A stretch of 64,000 nucleotides of DNA from Mycolicibacter sinensis. Its GTDB lineage: Bacteria; Actinomycetota; Actinomycetes; Mycobacteriales; Mycobacteriaceae. The stretch is taken from positions 1-64,000 of the forward strand of contig NZ_LZJK01000159.1 of assembly GCF_001667945.1 (NCBI RefSeq), read 5' to 3'. Each line of letters begins with the position of its first letter. Position 1 is the first letter of the stretch. The translations under genes and the position numbers were made by a program. This document shows, piece by piece, positions 49,523 through 58,336 of this stretch. The notes beneath the pieces are model-generated. The model worked only from the letters and a program-made list of their open reading frames with translations, searched no databases and had not been told where the DNA came from.

Positions 49523-50736
49523 CAGCTGCCAGCCTGCCCGATCGCCCCCTGTCCGCGCAGCGCGACGATCTCGGCGGCGGTGAAACCCAGCTCGCCCAGC
49601 ACCGCGTCGGTGTGTTCACCCAGGCCCGGCACCGCCCCCATCGGCGGGTCGTAGCCGGCGATCACCGGCGGCGGCAGCAACGACGGGATCGGCCCGGCCG
49701 GCGTGTCGATCTGCCGCCACCGCGCGCGCTCGGCGAGCTGCGGATGCGCCAGCACGTCGCTGGGGGTGTTGTAGCGGGCGTTACCGATTCCGGCGGCATC
49801 GGCTGCGTCCTGGATCTTGGCCAGGTCGTGGCGGGCGCACCAGTCGCCAATCGCCTCGTCCAGGATCGGCCGGTGCGCGACCCGGTCGGCGTTTCCGGCG
49901 AACCGCGGGTCGTCAGCCAGGTCGTCGCGGCCCAGCAGTTCGCGGGCCAGCCGCTGCCACTCCCGATCGTTGGTGGTGCCGAGCACCACGGTCTGCCCGT
50001 CGGCGGTCGGGTAGGCCCCGTAGGGGGCCACGGCCGGTGAGCTCATGCCGAGCGGCTGCTGGTCGATCCCGGCGTGCCGGGCGTAGGTCAGGTGATAGCC
50101 CATCATCTCGGCCATGGTGTCGAACAGGCTCACGGTGACCGACGGCGCCGGCGCGCTGCGATCGCGGCCGACCAGCAGCGCCATGATCGACAGCGCCGAG
50201 TACAGGCCGCTGGTCACGTCGGCCACCGGCGGCCCCGGTTTGGCCGGAGCACCCGGGTGGCCGGTCACCGAGCACACCCCGGACTCGGCCTGCACCAGCA
50301 GGTCGTAGGCGCGCTTGTGCGACAGCGGGCCCCCGCTGCCGTACCCGTCGATCTCGACGGCGATGACGTTCGGGTGCCGGCTTGCCATGTCTTCGGCGGA
50401 CAGGCCCAGCCGGGCGGTGGCACCGGGCGCGAGGTTGGACACCAGCACATCGGCGCGGTCCAGCAGCCGGTGCAGAATATCGCGTCCCGCAGCGCTTTTC
50501 AGGTCCAGGGTGACCGATTCCTTGCCCCGGTTGACCCAGACGAAGTGTGCGGCCTGGCCTCCAGGACCACAGACGACGTCGTCGTAGTAGCGTGCGAAGT
50601 CGCCGCCATCGGGGTTCTCCACCTTGATGACGCGGGCTCCGAAGTCGGCCAGCGCGCGGGTGCACATCGGTGCCGATACCGCTTGTTCGAGGGCCACCAC
50701 GGTGACACCCGCCAGCGGGGCTGATTGTTGAGGCAT
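49522..50736 (-). CDS. CaiB/BaiF CoA-transferase
   Basis: A 404-residue family III CoA-transferase. VIKVENPDGGDFARYYDD, VNRGKESVTLDLKS and the YDLLVQAESG motif with its candidate catalytic Asp are present. It moves CoA between acids. A GTG one codon upstream is possible; the ATG overlaps the SDR stop by one base. Confidence 0.9.
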   Translation of the reverse strand: MPQQSAPLAGVTVVALEQAVSAPMCTRALADFGARVIKVENPDGGDFARYYDDVVCGPGGQAAHFVWVNRGKESVTLDLKSAAGRDILHRLLDRADVLVSNLAPGATARLGLSAEDMASRHPNVIAVEIDGYGSGGPLSHKRAYDLLVQAESGVCSVTGHPGAPAKPGPPVADVTSGLYSALSIMALLVGRDRSAPAPSVTVSLFDTMAEMMGYHLTYARHAGIDQQPLGMSSPAVAPYGAYPTADGQTVVLGTTNDREWQRLARELLGRDDLADDPRFAGNADRVAHRPILDEAIGDWCARHDLAKIQDAADAAGIGNARYNTPSDVLAHPQLAERARWRQIDTPAGPIPSLLPPPVIAGYDPPMGAVPGLGEHTDAVLGELGFTAAEIVALRGQGAIGQAGS

Positions 50737-51494
50737 CACATCACCATGCCACCGTCCACCGGCAAGACCTGCCCGGTGACGTAGGAGGCGGCGTCGGAGG
50801 CCATGAAGACGAATGCGCCGGCGACCTCGCTCGGCTCGGCCCAGCGCTTCATCGGGATGCGGTTCATCATGTTGGCCGCGAACTTCTCATTGGTGCGGAT
50901 GGTCTCGGTCATCGGGGTGGCGGCCAGCGGTGCCAGGGCGTTGACGCAGATCCGCTTGGCGGCCAGCTCGCGGGCCAGCGACTTGGTGAAGCCGATCAGG
51001 GCGGCCTTGGCCGCCGAGTAGTTGACCTGCCCGAGGGTGCCGGTCAGGCCCGCCGCTGACGTCACGTTGACGATGCGCCCGGTGCCGTCGGTCGGAACAT
51101 ACGGCAGCACCGCCTGGGTGCAATTGAAGGCGCCGACGGTGTGCACGTCGAGTAGCAGGCGCATCGACTCGGCGCTGGTCTTCTCGAACATCGCCGGGCG
51201 GGTCACCCCGGCGTTGTTGATCAGGATGTGGATCTTGCCATCGGCCAGCTCAGCGGCCTTGGCTGCGGCAGCATCGGCGGAGGCCCGATCGGCCACATCG
51301 AGCACCGTCGGCTCCGCCCGGCCGCCGGATGCCGAAATCCGCTCGGCCACTTGCGCGGCGGCGTCACCGTCGATGTCGGTGACCAGCACTGCGGCCCCGG
51401 CCTGCGCCAGTGCGGCAGCCACCGCCGACCCGATGCCGCCGGCCGCCCCGGTCACCACCGCGGCGCGCCCGGACAGGTCGAAATAGCCGGCCAT
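50736..51494 (-). CDS. Short-chain dehydrogenase/reductase
   Basis: A 252-residue SDR. The NAD(P)-binding TGAAGGIG (about residues 16-23), NNAG, and catalytic Ser-Tyr-Lys (TSAAG, then YSAAK) are present. It starts at the ATG that overlaps the dehydrogenase stop (TGATG). It could act as the 3-hydroxyacyl-CoA dehydrogenase of the pathway. Confidence 0.9.
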   Translation of the reverse strand: MAGYFDLSGRAAVVTGAAGGIGSAVAAALAQAGAAVLVTDIDGDAAAQVAERISASGGRAEPTVLDVADRASADAAAAKAAELADGKIHILINNAGVTRPAMFEKTSAESMRLLLDVHTVGAFNCTQAVLPYVPTDGTGRIVNVTSAAGLTGTLGQVNYSAAKAALIGFTKSLARELAAKRICVNALAPLAATPMTETIRTNEKFAANMMNRIPMKRWAEPSEVAGAFVFMASDAASYVTGQVLPVDGGMVM

Positions 51495-52672
51495 CAGTAA
51501 CTCCTCGGCAGTCCGAGCACGTGCGAGCCCAGGAAGTTCAGGATCATCTCCTGGCTGACCGGGGCGATCTTCATCAGCCGGGACTCCCGGAAGAACCGGG
51601 AGATGTTGTACTCCTCCGAGTAGCCCATGCCGCCGTGGGTCTGCAGCGCCCGGTCGGCGGCCGCGAAACCGGCGTCGGCACAAAGGTATTTGGCCATGTT
51701 GGCCTCACGGCCGCAGGACTTGCCGTTGTCGTAGAGCCAGGTGGCCTTGCGCAGGATCAACTCGGCGGCGTCCAGCCGGGCCAGCGAGTCGGCGAGTGGG
51801 AACTGGATGCCCTGGTTCATGCCGATCGGTCGGTCGAACACCACGCGTTCGTTGGCGTACTTGACCGCACGGTCCAGCGCGACCCGGCCGATGCCGAGGG
51901 CCTCGGCGGCGATCAGCATGCGCTCCGGGTTGAGCCCGTGCAGGATGTAGGAGAAGCCCTTGCCCTCTTCACCGATCCGGTGCTCGGCCGGGATGCGCAG
52001 GTCGTCGATGAACACCTCGTTGGAGGACACCGCGTTGCGGCCCATTTTGGTGATCGGCCGGATGTCGACGTGGTCGCGGTCGATGTCGGTGAGGAACAGG
52101 GTGAGACCGTCGGTGGGTTTGGCCGTATCGTCGCGGGGGGTGGTGCGGGTCAGCAGCAGGATCTTCTCGGACTCAAGGGCTTTGGAGATCCAGACCTTGC
52201 GGCCGTTGACCACATAGTCGCTGCCGTCGCGCTTGGCGAAGGTGGTGATACGCGACGTGTCGAGGCCGGCGGTCGGTTCGGTGACGCCGAAGCACACGTG
52301 CAGGTCGCCACTGACGATGCGGGGCAGGGTTTCGGCCTTCATCTCGTCCGAGCCGAAGACCACGACCGGCTGCATGCCGAAGATCGACATGTGGATCGAG
52401 CTGGCGGCGTTCATCCCGCCGCCCGATCGCGCCACTTCCTCGGCCAGGATGGTGGCCTCGGTGATGCCCAGACCGTGGCCGCCGTACTCCTCGGGGATGG
52501 TCATGCCCAGCCAGCCGCCGCCGGCGATGGCGTCGTAGAACTCCCGCGGGAATTCGTGCGCCTGGTCCTTGGTCATCCAGTAGTGGTCGTCGAACTTCGC
52601 CGCCAGTTCGGCAACCGACTGCCGGATCAGCTGCTGGTCCTCGGTCAGCTCGAAGCTCATTCCGCCGGACAT
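51494..52672 (-). CDS. Acyl-CoA dehydrogenase
   Basis: A 392-residue protein starting MSGGMSFELT. It has FGVTEPTAGLDTS, NGRKVWISKA and the C-terminal QTHGGMGYSEEYNISRFFRESR. An operator-like palindrome lies 50 bases before the ATG. First gene of a six-gene leftward run that ends at 46410. Confidence 0.93.
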   Translation of the reverse strand: MSGGMSFELTEDQQLIRQSVAELAAKFDDHYWMTKDQAHEFPREFYDAIAGGGWLGMTIPEEYGGHGLGITEATILAEEVARSGGGMNAASSIHMSIFGMQPVVVFGSDEMKAETLPRIVSGDLHVCFGVTEPTAGLDTSRITTFAKRDGSDYVVNGRKVWISKALESEKILLLTRTTPRDDTAKPTDGLTLFLTDIDRDHVDIRPITKMGRNAVSSNEVFIDDLRIPAEHRIGEEGKGFSYILHGLNPERMLIAAEALGIGRVALDRAVKYANERVVFDRPIGMNQGIQFPLADSLARLDAAELILRKATWLYDNGKSCGREANMAKYLCADAGFAAADRALQTHGGMGYSEEYNISRFFRESRLMKIAPVSQEMILNFLGSHVLGLPRSY

Positions 52673-52721
52673 GGTCTCCTCCAGCCCATCAGCACCCCTT
52701 GTGGACGTTCATTAGCCGGAA

Positions 52722-52740
52722 ACGAGAATAGCATTCTCGT
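52722..52740. promoter_or_regulatory. Perfect ACGAGAATAGCATTCTCGT palindrome
   Basis: Eight-base arms ACGAGAAT and ATTCTCGT flank AGC. The palindrome sits between the stop of the thiamine-diphosphate enzyme and the dehydrogenase start, in the promoter region of the downstream operon. It is of TetR-operator type. A related site lies before the acyl-CoA synthetase at 42.0 kb. Confidence 0.6.
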
Positions 52741-54447
52741 CTATTGGGTCCCCTCGGCGTACCAGGTGCGGAACTCGGCGTAGTTGGGCATCTCTTCGGA
52801 GTTGGCCTTGGGGTCGATGCACACATGGATCACCGCGGTGCCGCCGGCGGCGTAGGCGCGTTTGATCGCCGGCCCGATCTCCGCCTCGTCCTGCACGTAC
52901 TCCCCGTGGCAGCCCATGCCTTCGGCGATCTTGTCGAACCGAACGTCCTTGCTCCAGTGCACCCCGGGCTGCGGTGACGGCTGCTCGAAGGTCCGTTTGT
53001 AGACCCCGACCTCCAGACCCCACTGGTGATCGACCCCGACCACGCAGACCAGCGGCAGCCCCAACCGGGCCGCGGTCTCCAGCTCGGCGATGTGGAACAG
53101 GAACGCCGAGTCGCTGGTCAGCAGCATCACCGGCCGTTTGCCGCCCTCGGCCACCGAGGCGCCTACGGCATAGGGCAGCCCGGTGCCCAGATGGCCGAAG
53201 TTCTGGTTCCACAGCACGTCGTGCGGCTTGGCCTGCGAATAGGTCCACTGGAAGATCACGGTGGCGCCGCCGTCGCGGACCATGATGCCGTCGGCGGGAA
53301 AGGCTTTGGTGGCCTCGACCACGAAGCGCGCCGGATGTACCGGGGTACGACCGGCCGGCGCGGTCTCGGCCAGCTCGGCCAACTGCTCGGCGTCCCGGCG
53401 GATCCAGCAGTCCAGCTCGGCCGACGCCGTGCGCGGGGTGTCTCGCAGTGCGGCAACCAGTTGCGGGACGATGCCGCGCAGGTCGCCCACCAGTGGCACG
53501 TCGATCGGCCGGTTCACCCCGATCGCCAGCGGGTCCTGCTCGACGTAGATCCACTTGCGGTCGGCGTTGCGCTGCGCCCAGTGCCGGGTGGTGCCGTAGT
53601 GCACCGGCTCGCCCAGCTCGGTGCCCAGGGCCACGCAGACGTCCGAGGCCGCCACCGCCTCGACCGCCGATTGCGAGAAGCCATAGGGGAAGGTGCGCTC
53701 TTCCAGGCCAGGGATGAACGCGGTACCGCCGGAGGTCTGGATCACCGGGCAGGCCATCAACTCCGCGAGCTCGGCGACCGCCGCCCCGCTACGCGAAGTG
53801 TGCACACCGTGGCCCACCAGCAGGATCGGACTGGCCGCGGCCCGGATGATCTCGACGGCTTGGGCGAGCTCGGCCGCGCCGGCCCGCTGGTTCACCAGCC
53901 GGTAGCGGTGCGGCTCCGGCGGACCGGCGACGTCGAGCTCTTCGAGGATCACGTGCGACGGGTACTCGATGTAGGACGGTCCCGGGGTGCCGGACATGGC
54001 CCGGCGGATGGCCTCGTGCACGATCTCATCGGTCTGGTCGGCGTACTCGATCGACGCGCTGTACTTCACCGACGGCGCGAAAAGCTCCTCCTGCCGGACG
54101 AATTGGATACGCCCGCGCCGCACCCGCCGCTCGGTGATGCGGGCCCGCTGCCCGCCCAGGAACACCACCGGGGAGTTCTCCACCTTCGCGCACATCATCG
54201 CGCCGGCGATGTTGGCCACCCCCGGCCCCAGGGTGCCGATGCACAGGCCCGGCCGGCCGGTCATCCGTGACGCGGCCTCGGCCATGAATCCGGCACTCTC
54301 CTCGTGGTGCGGGGCCACCACCGACCAGCCGCGCTGTTCGGCTTCGACGAACATGTGCACGAAGTTGGGGTCGGGGATGCCGAACAGCGTGTCGACGCCC
54401 TCGGCTTCGAACAATTCCAGGATCCGGCGGTAAACGGGTACACCCAC
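52741..54447 (-). CDS. Thiamine-diphosphate-dependent enzyme (acetolactate synthase/hydroxyacyl-CoA lyase-like)
   Basis: A 568-residue protein. The catalytic Glu is in HHEESAGFMA (about Glu49). The cofactor motif usually written GDG-N is divergent: LLTSDSAFLF with VDHQWG in place of NNGGYG. So an acidic Asp is kept but the Asn is changed. Family members join or cleave 2-oxo or 2-hydroxyacyl compounds. Its place beside CoA-ester genes fits a lyase or decarboxylase step. Confidence 0.8.
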   Translation of the reverse strand: MGVPVYRRILELFEAEGVDTLFGIPDPNFVHMFVEAEQRGWSVVAPHHEESAGFMAEAASRMTGRPGLCIGTLGPGVANIAGAMMCAKVENSPVVFLGGQRARITERRVRRGRIQFVRQEELFAPSVKYSASIEYADQTDEIVHEAIRRAMSGTPGPSYIEYPSHVILEELDVAGPPEPHRYRLVNQRAGAAELAQAVEIIRAAASPILLVGHGVHTSRSGAAVAELAELMACPVIQTSGGTAFIPGLEERTFPYGFSQSAVEAVAASDVCVALGTELGEPVHYGTTRHWAQRNADRKWIYVEQDPLAIGVNRPIDVPLVGDLRGIVPQLVAALRDTPRTASAELDCWIRRDAEQLAELAETAPAGRTPVHPARFVVEATKAFPADGIMVRDGGATVIFQWTYSQAKPHDVLWNQNFGHLGTGLPYAVGASVAEGGKRPVMLLTSDSAFLFHIAELETAARLGLPLVCVVGVDHQWGLEVGVYKRTFEQPSPQPGVHWSKDVRFDKIAEGMGCHGEYVQDEAEIGPAIKRAYAAGGTAVIHVCIDPKANSEEMPNYAEFRTWYAEGTQ

Positions 54448-54472
54448 TTCTCGAAACTCCTTGCTTTGCTTG

Positions 54473-55483
54473 TCAATACCGTTGCGCGAGACGTTGGCGG
54501 TGCGCGGCCGGTGACCCGAACAACGACCGGTTGAACACCGCGCGTTTCAAATAGACGTGGATGCCGCTCTCCCACGTGTAGCCGATGCCGCCGTGCAGCT
54601 GCATGGCCTTGCCGGCCACCTCGACGGCCGCACCGCAGGTGTAGGACTTCGCCATCGCGACCGCGGCATCGGCCTCAGCGTCGTCGTGCACCAGGGCCGC
54701 TACGGCCTCGCGTACCAGGGCGCGAGCCACCGACGCTTTCACCTGCATATCGGCGCAGGCATGCTTGACGGCCTGGAAGGATCCGATCGGGCGGCCGAAC
54801 TGCTCCCGGGTCTGCGCATACGACACCGTGGCGGCGAGCATGGCCTCGGCCAGGCCGAGGCTGTCGCAGGCCACCGCGAGCGCGGCCCGGTCGCGCACTC
54901 GGTGCGCCCCGCGATCCTCGGCGAACCGCAGCGGCTCGGGAACCTCGATGCCGTCGGCGGCCACGGTGGCCACCGCACGCGTCTCGTCGAGCACCGGTTG
55001 CGGCGTGACGGTGAGACCGTCGGTGGCCACCGCGACCTCGGCGCCGGTGTGATCGGTGGCCAGCACCAGCAGTCGATCGGCGCCATCGGCATCGGGCACG
55101 AACGCGGCATGACCGGCCAGCCGCCGGTCGGCGGAGACCGTGAAACCGGGGTCGAGCACCGCGGCCACCCGGACCCATCCGGCCGCGATGCCGGACAACA
55201 GGTCATTGCGGACCGCGCTGTCCTGCAGCGTGTTCAGCACACCGACGGCCAGTACGGCGCTGCCAAGGTAGTGCGTCGCCGCGGCGGCCCGGCCCAGTTC
55301 CTCGCAGATCAGCGCAGTTTCGGCGAAGGTCGCACCGGCGCCGCCGAGCCCGTCGGCGACCTCCAGCCCGGCCCAGCCGGCGCCGGCCAACCGGGACCAG
55401 TCGACCACCCGGCCCCGGGCCAGCACGTCGGCGGCGACCGCCCGCATCTGATCGTGCAGTTCGGCGAAATCCGTTGTCCTCAT
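54473..55483 (-). CDS. Acyl-CoA dehydrogenase, short subunit (pair 1)
   Basis: A 336-residue protein starting MRTTDFAELH. The end LHGGIGYTWESGIHVYLKRA is of the kind found in one partner of heteromeric dehydrogenases. It lacks the GGSSEIQR-type end, which is present in the coupled upstream gene. Overlaps that gene by four bases. Confidence 0.85.
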   Translation of the reverse strand: MRTTDFAELHDQMRAVAADVLARGRVVDWSRLAGAGWAGLEVADGLGGAGATFAETALICEELGRAAAATHYLGSAVLAVGVLNTLQDSAVRNDLLSGIAAGWVRVAAVLDPGFTVSADRRLAGHAAFVPDADGADRLLVLATDHTGAEVAVATDGLTVTPQPVLDETRAVATVAADGIEVPEPLRFAEDRGAHRVRDRAALAVACDSLGLAEAMLAATVSYAQTREQFGRPIGSFQAVKHACADMQVKASVARALVREAVAALVHDDAEADAAVAMAKSYTCGAAVEVAGKAMQLHGGIGYTWESGIHVYLKRAVFNRSLFGSPAAHRQRLAQRY

Positions 55484-56643
55484 GGCGCGCTCGGTTCTCG
55501 TGGCAGTCCCAGACCGCGTTCTCCGATGATGGTGCGCTGGATCTCGCTGGAGCCGCCGGGAATCGTCCACTCCCAGGAGCCGATGAAGTCCAGCACCCAC
55601 GAACCCGACTCCCAGCCGCTGGACGGCGGTTTGGCCAGGGCGGTATGTGCGTCCAACCCAGCGATCTCGGCGCCGAAATCGGTGAGCCGCTGCAGCAGTT
55701 CGCTGTAGAACAGCTTCACGATCGAGGCGTCGGCCGGTCCGGCTGTGCCGGCCTCGACGTCGCGTACCAGCTGCCGGCACATCGCGCGCAGGCCGGTGAT
55801 CTCGATTTCCAGCTGCGCCAACCGATCGGCCGCCACCGGGTCGTCGGTGGGGGCGGCCTGCACCAGCCAGCGGAAGCCCGCGCAGCCCAGCCGCTCGGCC
55901 AGCTCAAGCATGGTCATGCCGCGTTCGGCGCCCAGTGTCGCCTGCGCCACCTGCCAGCCGGCGTTCTCTTCCCCGATCAGGTTGGCCGCCGGGATCACCA
56001 CGTCGTCCAGGAAGATCTCGCAGAAGTGCTGGTCGCCCACGGCGTTGCGGATCGGCCGCACCTGCACCCCGGGGCTGGCCATGTCCAGCAGAAAGTAGGA
56101 GATGCCCTTGCGCTTGGGGGCGTCCGGGTCGGTGCGGGCCAGCAGCAGGCACCACTGGGCGTAGCTCGCGCCGCTGGCCCACAGCTTCTGGCCGTTGACC
56201 ACATAGTCGTCGCCCAGTCGGCGCGCCGAGGTGCGCAGCGACGCCAGATCCGAGCCGGCCTCGGGTTCGGAGAAGCCCTGGCACCAGATCTCGCCGTCCA
56301 GAATCGCCGGCAGGTGCCGGCGGCGCTGCTCCTCGGTGCCGGCGGCCAGCAGGGTCGCCGCCGCGTGGTGGATGCCGACGAACGCCAGCACCAGCCGCGG
56401 CGCGTCGTGGGCGGCCAGCTCCTGATACAGCACCGCCTGATCGGCTACCGACATGCCGCCGCCCCACGCGTGCGGCCAGTGCGGAACCGCGAACCCCGCG
56501 CCGTGCAGGGTGGCGAACCAGCTGCGCTGGAAATCGACGAAATCCCGTTCCCCGATCCCGGTTTGGGTGCGGCGCCAGTCGGCCGGGATGTTGTCGGCGC
56601 ACCACTGACGCACGTGCGCACGGAAATCGGCTGAGCGTGTCAT
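55480..56643 (-). CDS. Acyl-CoA dehydrogenase, long subunit (pair 1)
   Basis: A 387-residue protein starting MTRSADFRAH. It has GFSEPEAGSDLASL, NGQKLWASGA and GGSSEIQRTIIGERGLGLP. Together with the short subunit it looks like an alpha2-beta2 enzyme, as known for FadE26-27 and FadE28-29 of cholesterol degradation. Overlaps the hydratase gene upstream. Confidence 0.88.
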   Translation of the reverse strand: MTRSADFRAHVRQWCADNIPADWRRTQTGIGERDFVDFQRSWFATLHGAGFAVPHWPHAWGGGMSVADQAVLYQELAAHDAPRLVLAFVGIHHAAATLLAAGTEEQRRRHLPAILDGEIWCQGFSEPEAGSDLASLRTSARRLGDDYVVNGQKLWASGASYAQWCLLLARTDPDAPKRKGISYFLLDMASPGVQVRPIRNAVGDQHFCEIFLDDVVIPAANLIGEENAGWQVAQATLGAERGMTMLELAERLGCAGFRWLVQAAPTDDPVAADRLAQLEIEITGLRAMCRQLVRDVEAGTAGPADASIVKLFYSELLQRLTDFGAEIAGLDAHTALAKPPSSGWESGSWVLDFIGSWEWTIPGGSSEIQRTIIGERGLGLPREPSAP

Positions 56644-57422
56644 CGCCCGCTCGCCCGCTTCTGGAACGCCAGCAGGCGCTCCCGGTGCTCGGGTGTCTTC
56701 ATGGTGGCGACCTCGGCGGCGAACCCGGCCTGCAGCGGCCCGCCCAGCACCTGTGACAGGTACATGTTGACCACCCGCTTGGTGCCCTGCAGCGCCTCGG
56801 GCGGCTGGGCGGCCAGCCGCTCGGCCAACTGGTGGGCTTGCGGCAGCAGCTGTTCGGGCGCGGCCCGGCGGCTGGCCAGTCCGAGTTCGACGGCGGTGGC
56901 GGCGTCGATCCGGTCACCGGTGTAGAGGTACTCCCGCGACCGCAGGATCGGGGTGAGCAGCGGCCACAGCGCGGCGCCGCCGTCCCCGGCCACCAGTCCG
57001 ACCGCGACGTGCGGGTCGGCGAAATACGCGGTCTCGGAGAGCAATACGATGTCGCAGAGCAGCGCCACACTGCAGCCCAGCCCGACCGCGGGGCCGTTGA
57101 CGGCGGCGATGATCGGCAGCGGGAACCGCAGCATCTCCTCCACGATCTGAGCGCCTTCGCGGATGCTCTCGTCGCGGGCGGTTTCGTCGTCGAGGAACGT
57201 GGTGATCCAGTTCAGGTCGCCGCCGGCCGAGAACGCCCGCCCGGCGCCGGTGAGCACCACCACCCGGGTCTGCTTGTCGGCGGCCAGCTGGCGCCACACG
57301 TTGGCCAGCCCCCAATGCAAGTCGGCGTTGACGCTGTTGAGTTCGGCCGGCCGGTTGATCGTCACGGTGCGCACCGGCCCGTCGCCGGTCACCGTGATCT
57401 CCTGGGGCAGGTCGTATGTCAT
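56640..57422 (-). CDS. Enoyl-CoA hydratase
   Basis: A 260-residue crotonase. RAFSAGGDLNWI and GPAVGLGCSVALLCD are the usual segments. It lies between the two dehydrogenase pairs and overlaps both by four bases, so it likely acts on their product. Confidence 0.9.
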   Translation of the reverse strand: MTYDLPQEITVTGDGPVRTVTINRPAELNSVNADLHWGLANVWRQLAADKQTRVVVLTGAGRAFSAGGDLNWITTFLDDETARDESIREGAQIVEEMLRFPLPIIAAVNGPAVGLGCSVALLCDIVLLSETAYFADPHVAVGLVAGDGGAALWPLLTPILRSREYLYTGDRIDAATAVELGLASRRAAPEQLLPQAHQLAERLAAQPPEALQGTKRVVNMYLSQVLGGPLQAGFAAEVATMKTPEHRERLLAFQKRASGR

Positions 57423-58336
57423 GTGTAAAGTCCCGCCAATCCGGCGCGGCCGGTGCGACGGACCAGCCGGTCACGGGTGGCTGAGAGTCCCCACGGCAGC
57501 CGACGCAGCGGCTGGCTGTAGCGCGACAGCCAGGACAGCGCCGTCTCGTCGCAGAACCCGACGGCACCGTGCAGCTGATGACACACCCGGAACACCACGT
57601 CGGCGGCTTCCAGCGCCGCCGTTCGCAGCGCCAGGGCATCGTCCACCGCCTCGCCGCGCCCGGTCGCGATGCTCCACAGTGCATACTTGGCCAGCATCTC
57701 CAGCCCACTGCGCTCCACCTCGGCGTCGGTCAGCTGGAACTGCACACCCTGGAACTTGGCCAGCGGCTGACCGAATTGGTGACGTAGCTGCACGTGGGCG
57801 ATCGTCAGATCGACGGCCCGATCCAGCATCCCCAGCAGCGTCCAGCATCCCAGCGCCAGCGCCAGCGCCACGTCGTCGGCGCCGTCGCGGTCGACCTCGG
57901 TCAGCGTCAGCTCGGCCACCAGAGCCGGCCCGGCCGCGGACTGTGCCGTCACCGTGCTGCGCGCCCCGGCCAGGGTCACGGTCGCCCAGCGCTTCGACAG
58001 GCCGGCCACCGCACCGGCCGGGGCATGCTCGGCGACCACGATCAGCCCGTCGGCGTCGAGATCGGCAGGCGCGGAGAGGCATTCGGCCAGTGGATAGGGC
58101 ACCGCCCAGTAGCCGGCGCTGCGGCATAGCGCGGCGGCGGCTTCCAGTTCGTCGGCATCGGCACGGGGCTTGAGGTCGAAAGCACCGAGCCCGTGCAGGA
58201 TCGGCCCCACCAGTTGTTCGCGCCCGGCCGGGTCGGCGTCGGCGCGCACCGCCAACGCGTCACCGCCGGCGGCTTCGAACGCCCGCAGTGCCGCCCGCCC
58301 GTATTCGTTCGCGTCGGCGCCGAGTTCGAGGTTCAT
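57419..58336 (-). CDS. Acyl-CoA dehydrogenase, short subunit (pair 2)
   Basis: A 305-residue protein starting MNLELGADAN. The conserved RHQFGQPLAKFQGVQFQ and the end LHGAVGFCDETALSWL are of the short-partner kind. It is paired with the next gene by a four-base overlap. Confidence 0.85.
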   Translation of the reverse strand: MNLELGADANEYGRAALRAFEAAGGDALAVRADADPAGREQLVGPILHGLGAFDLKPRADADELEAAAALCRSAGYWAVPYPLAECLSAPADLDADGLIVVAEHAPAGAVAGLSKRWATVTLAGARSTVTAQSAAGPALVAELTLTEVDRDGADDVALALALGCWTLLGMLDRAVDLTIAHVQLRHQFGQPLAKFQGVQFQLTDAEVERSGLEMLAKYALWSIATGRGEAVDDALALRTAALEAADVVFRVCHQLHGAVGFCDETALSWLSRYSQPLRRLPWGLSATRDRLVRRTGRAGLAGLYT

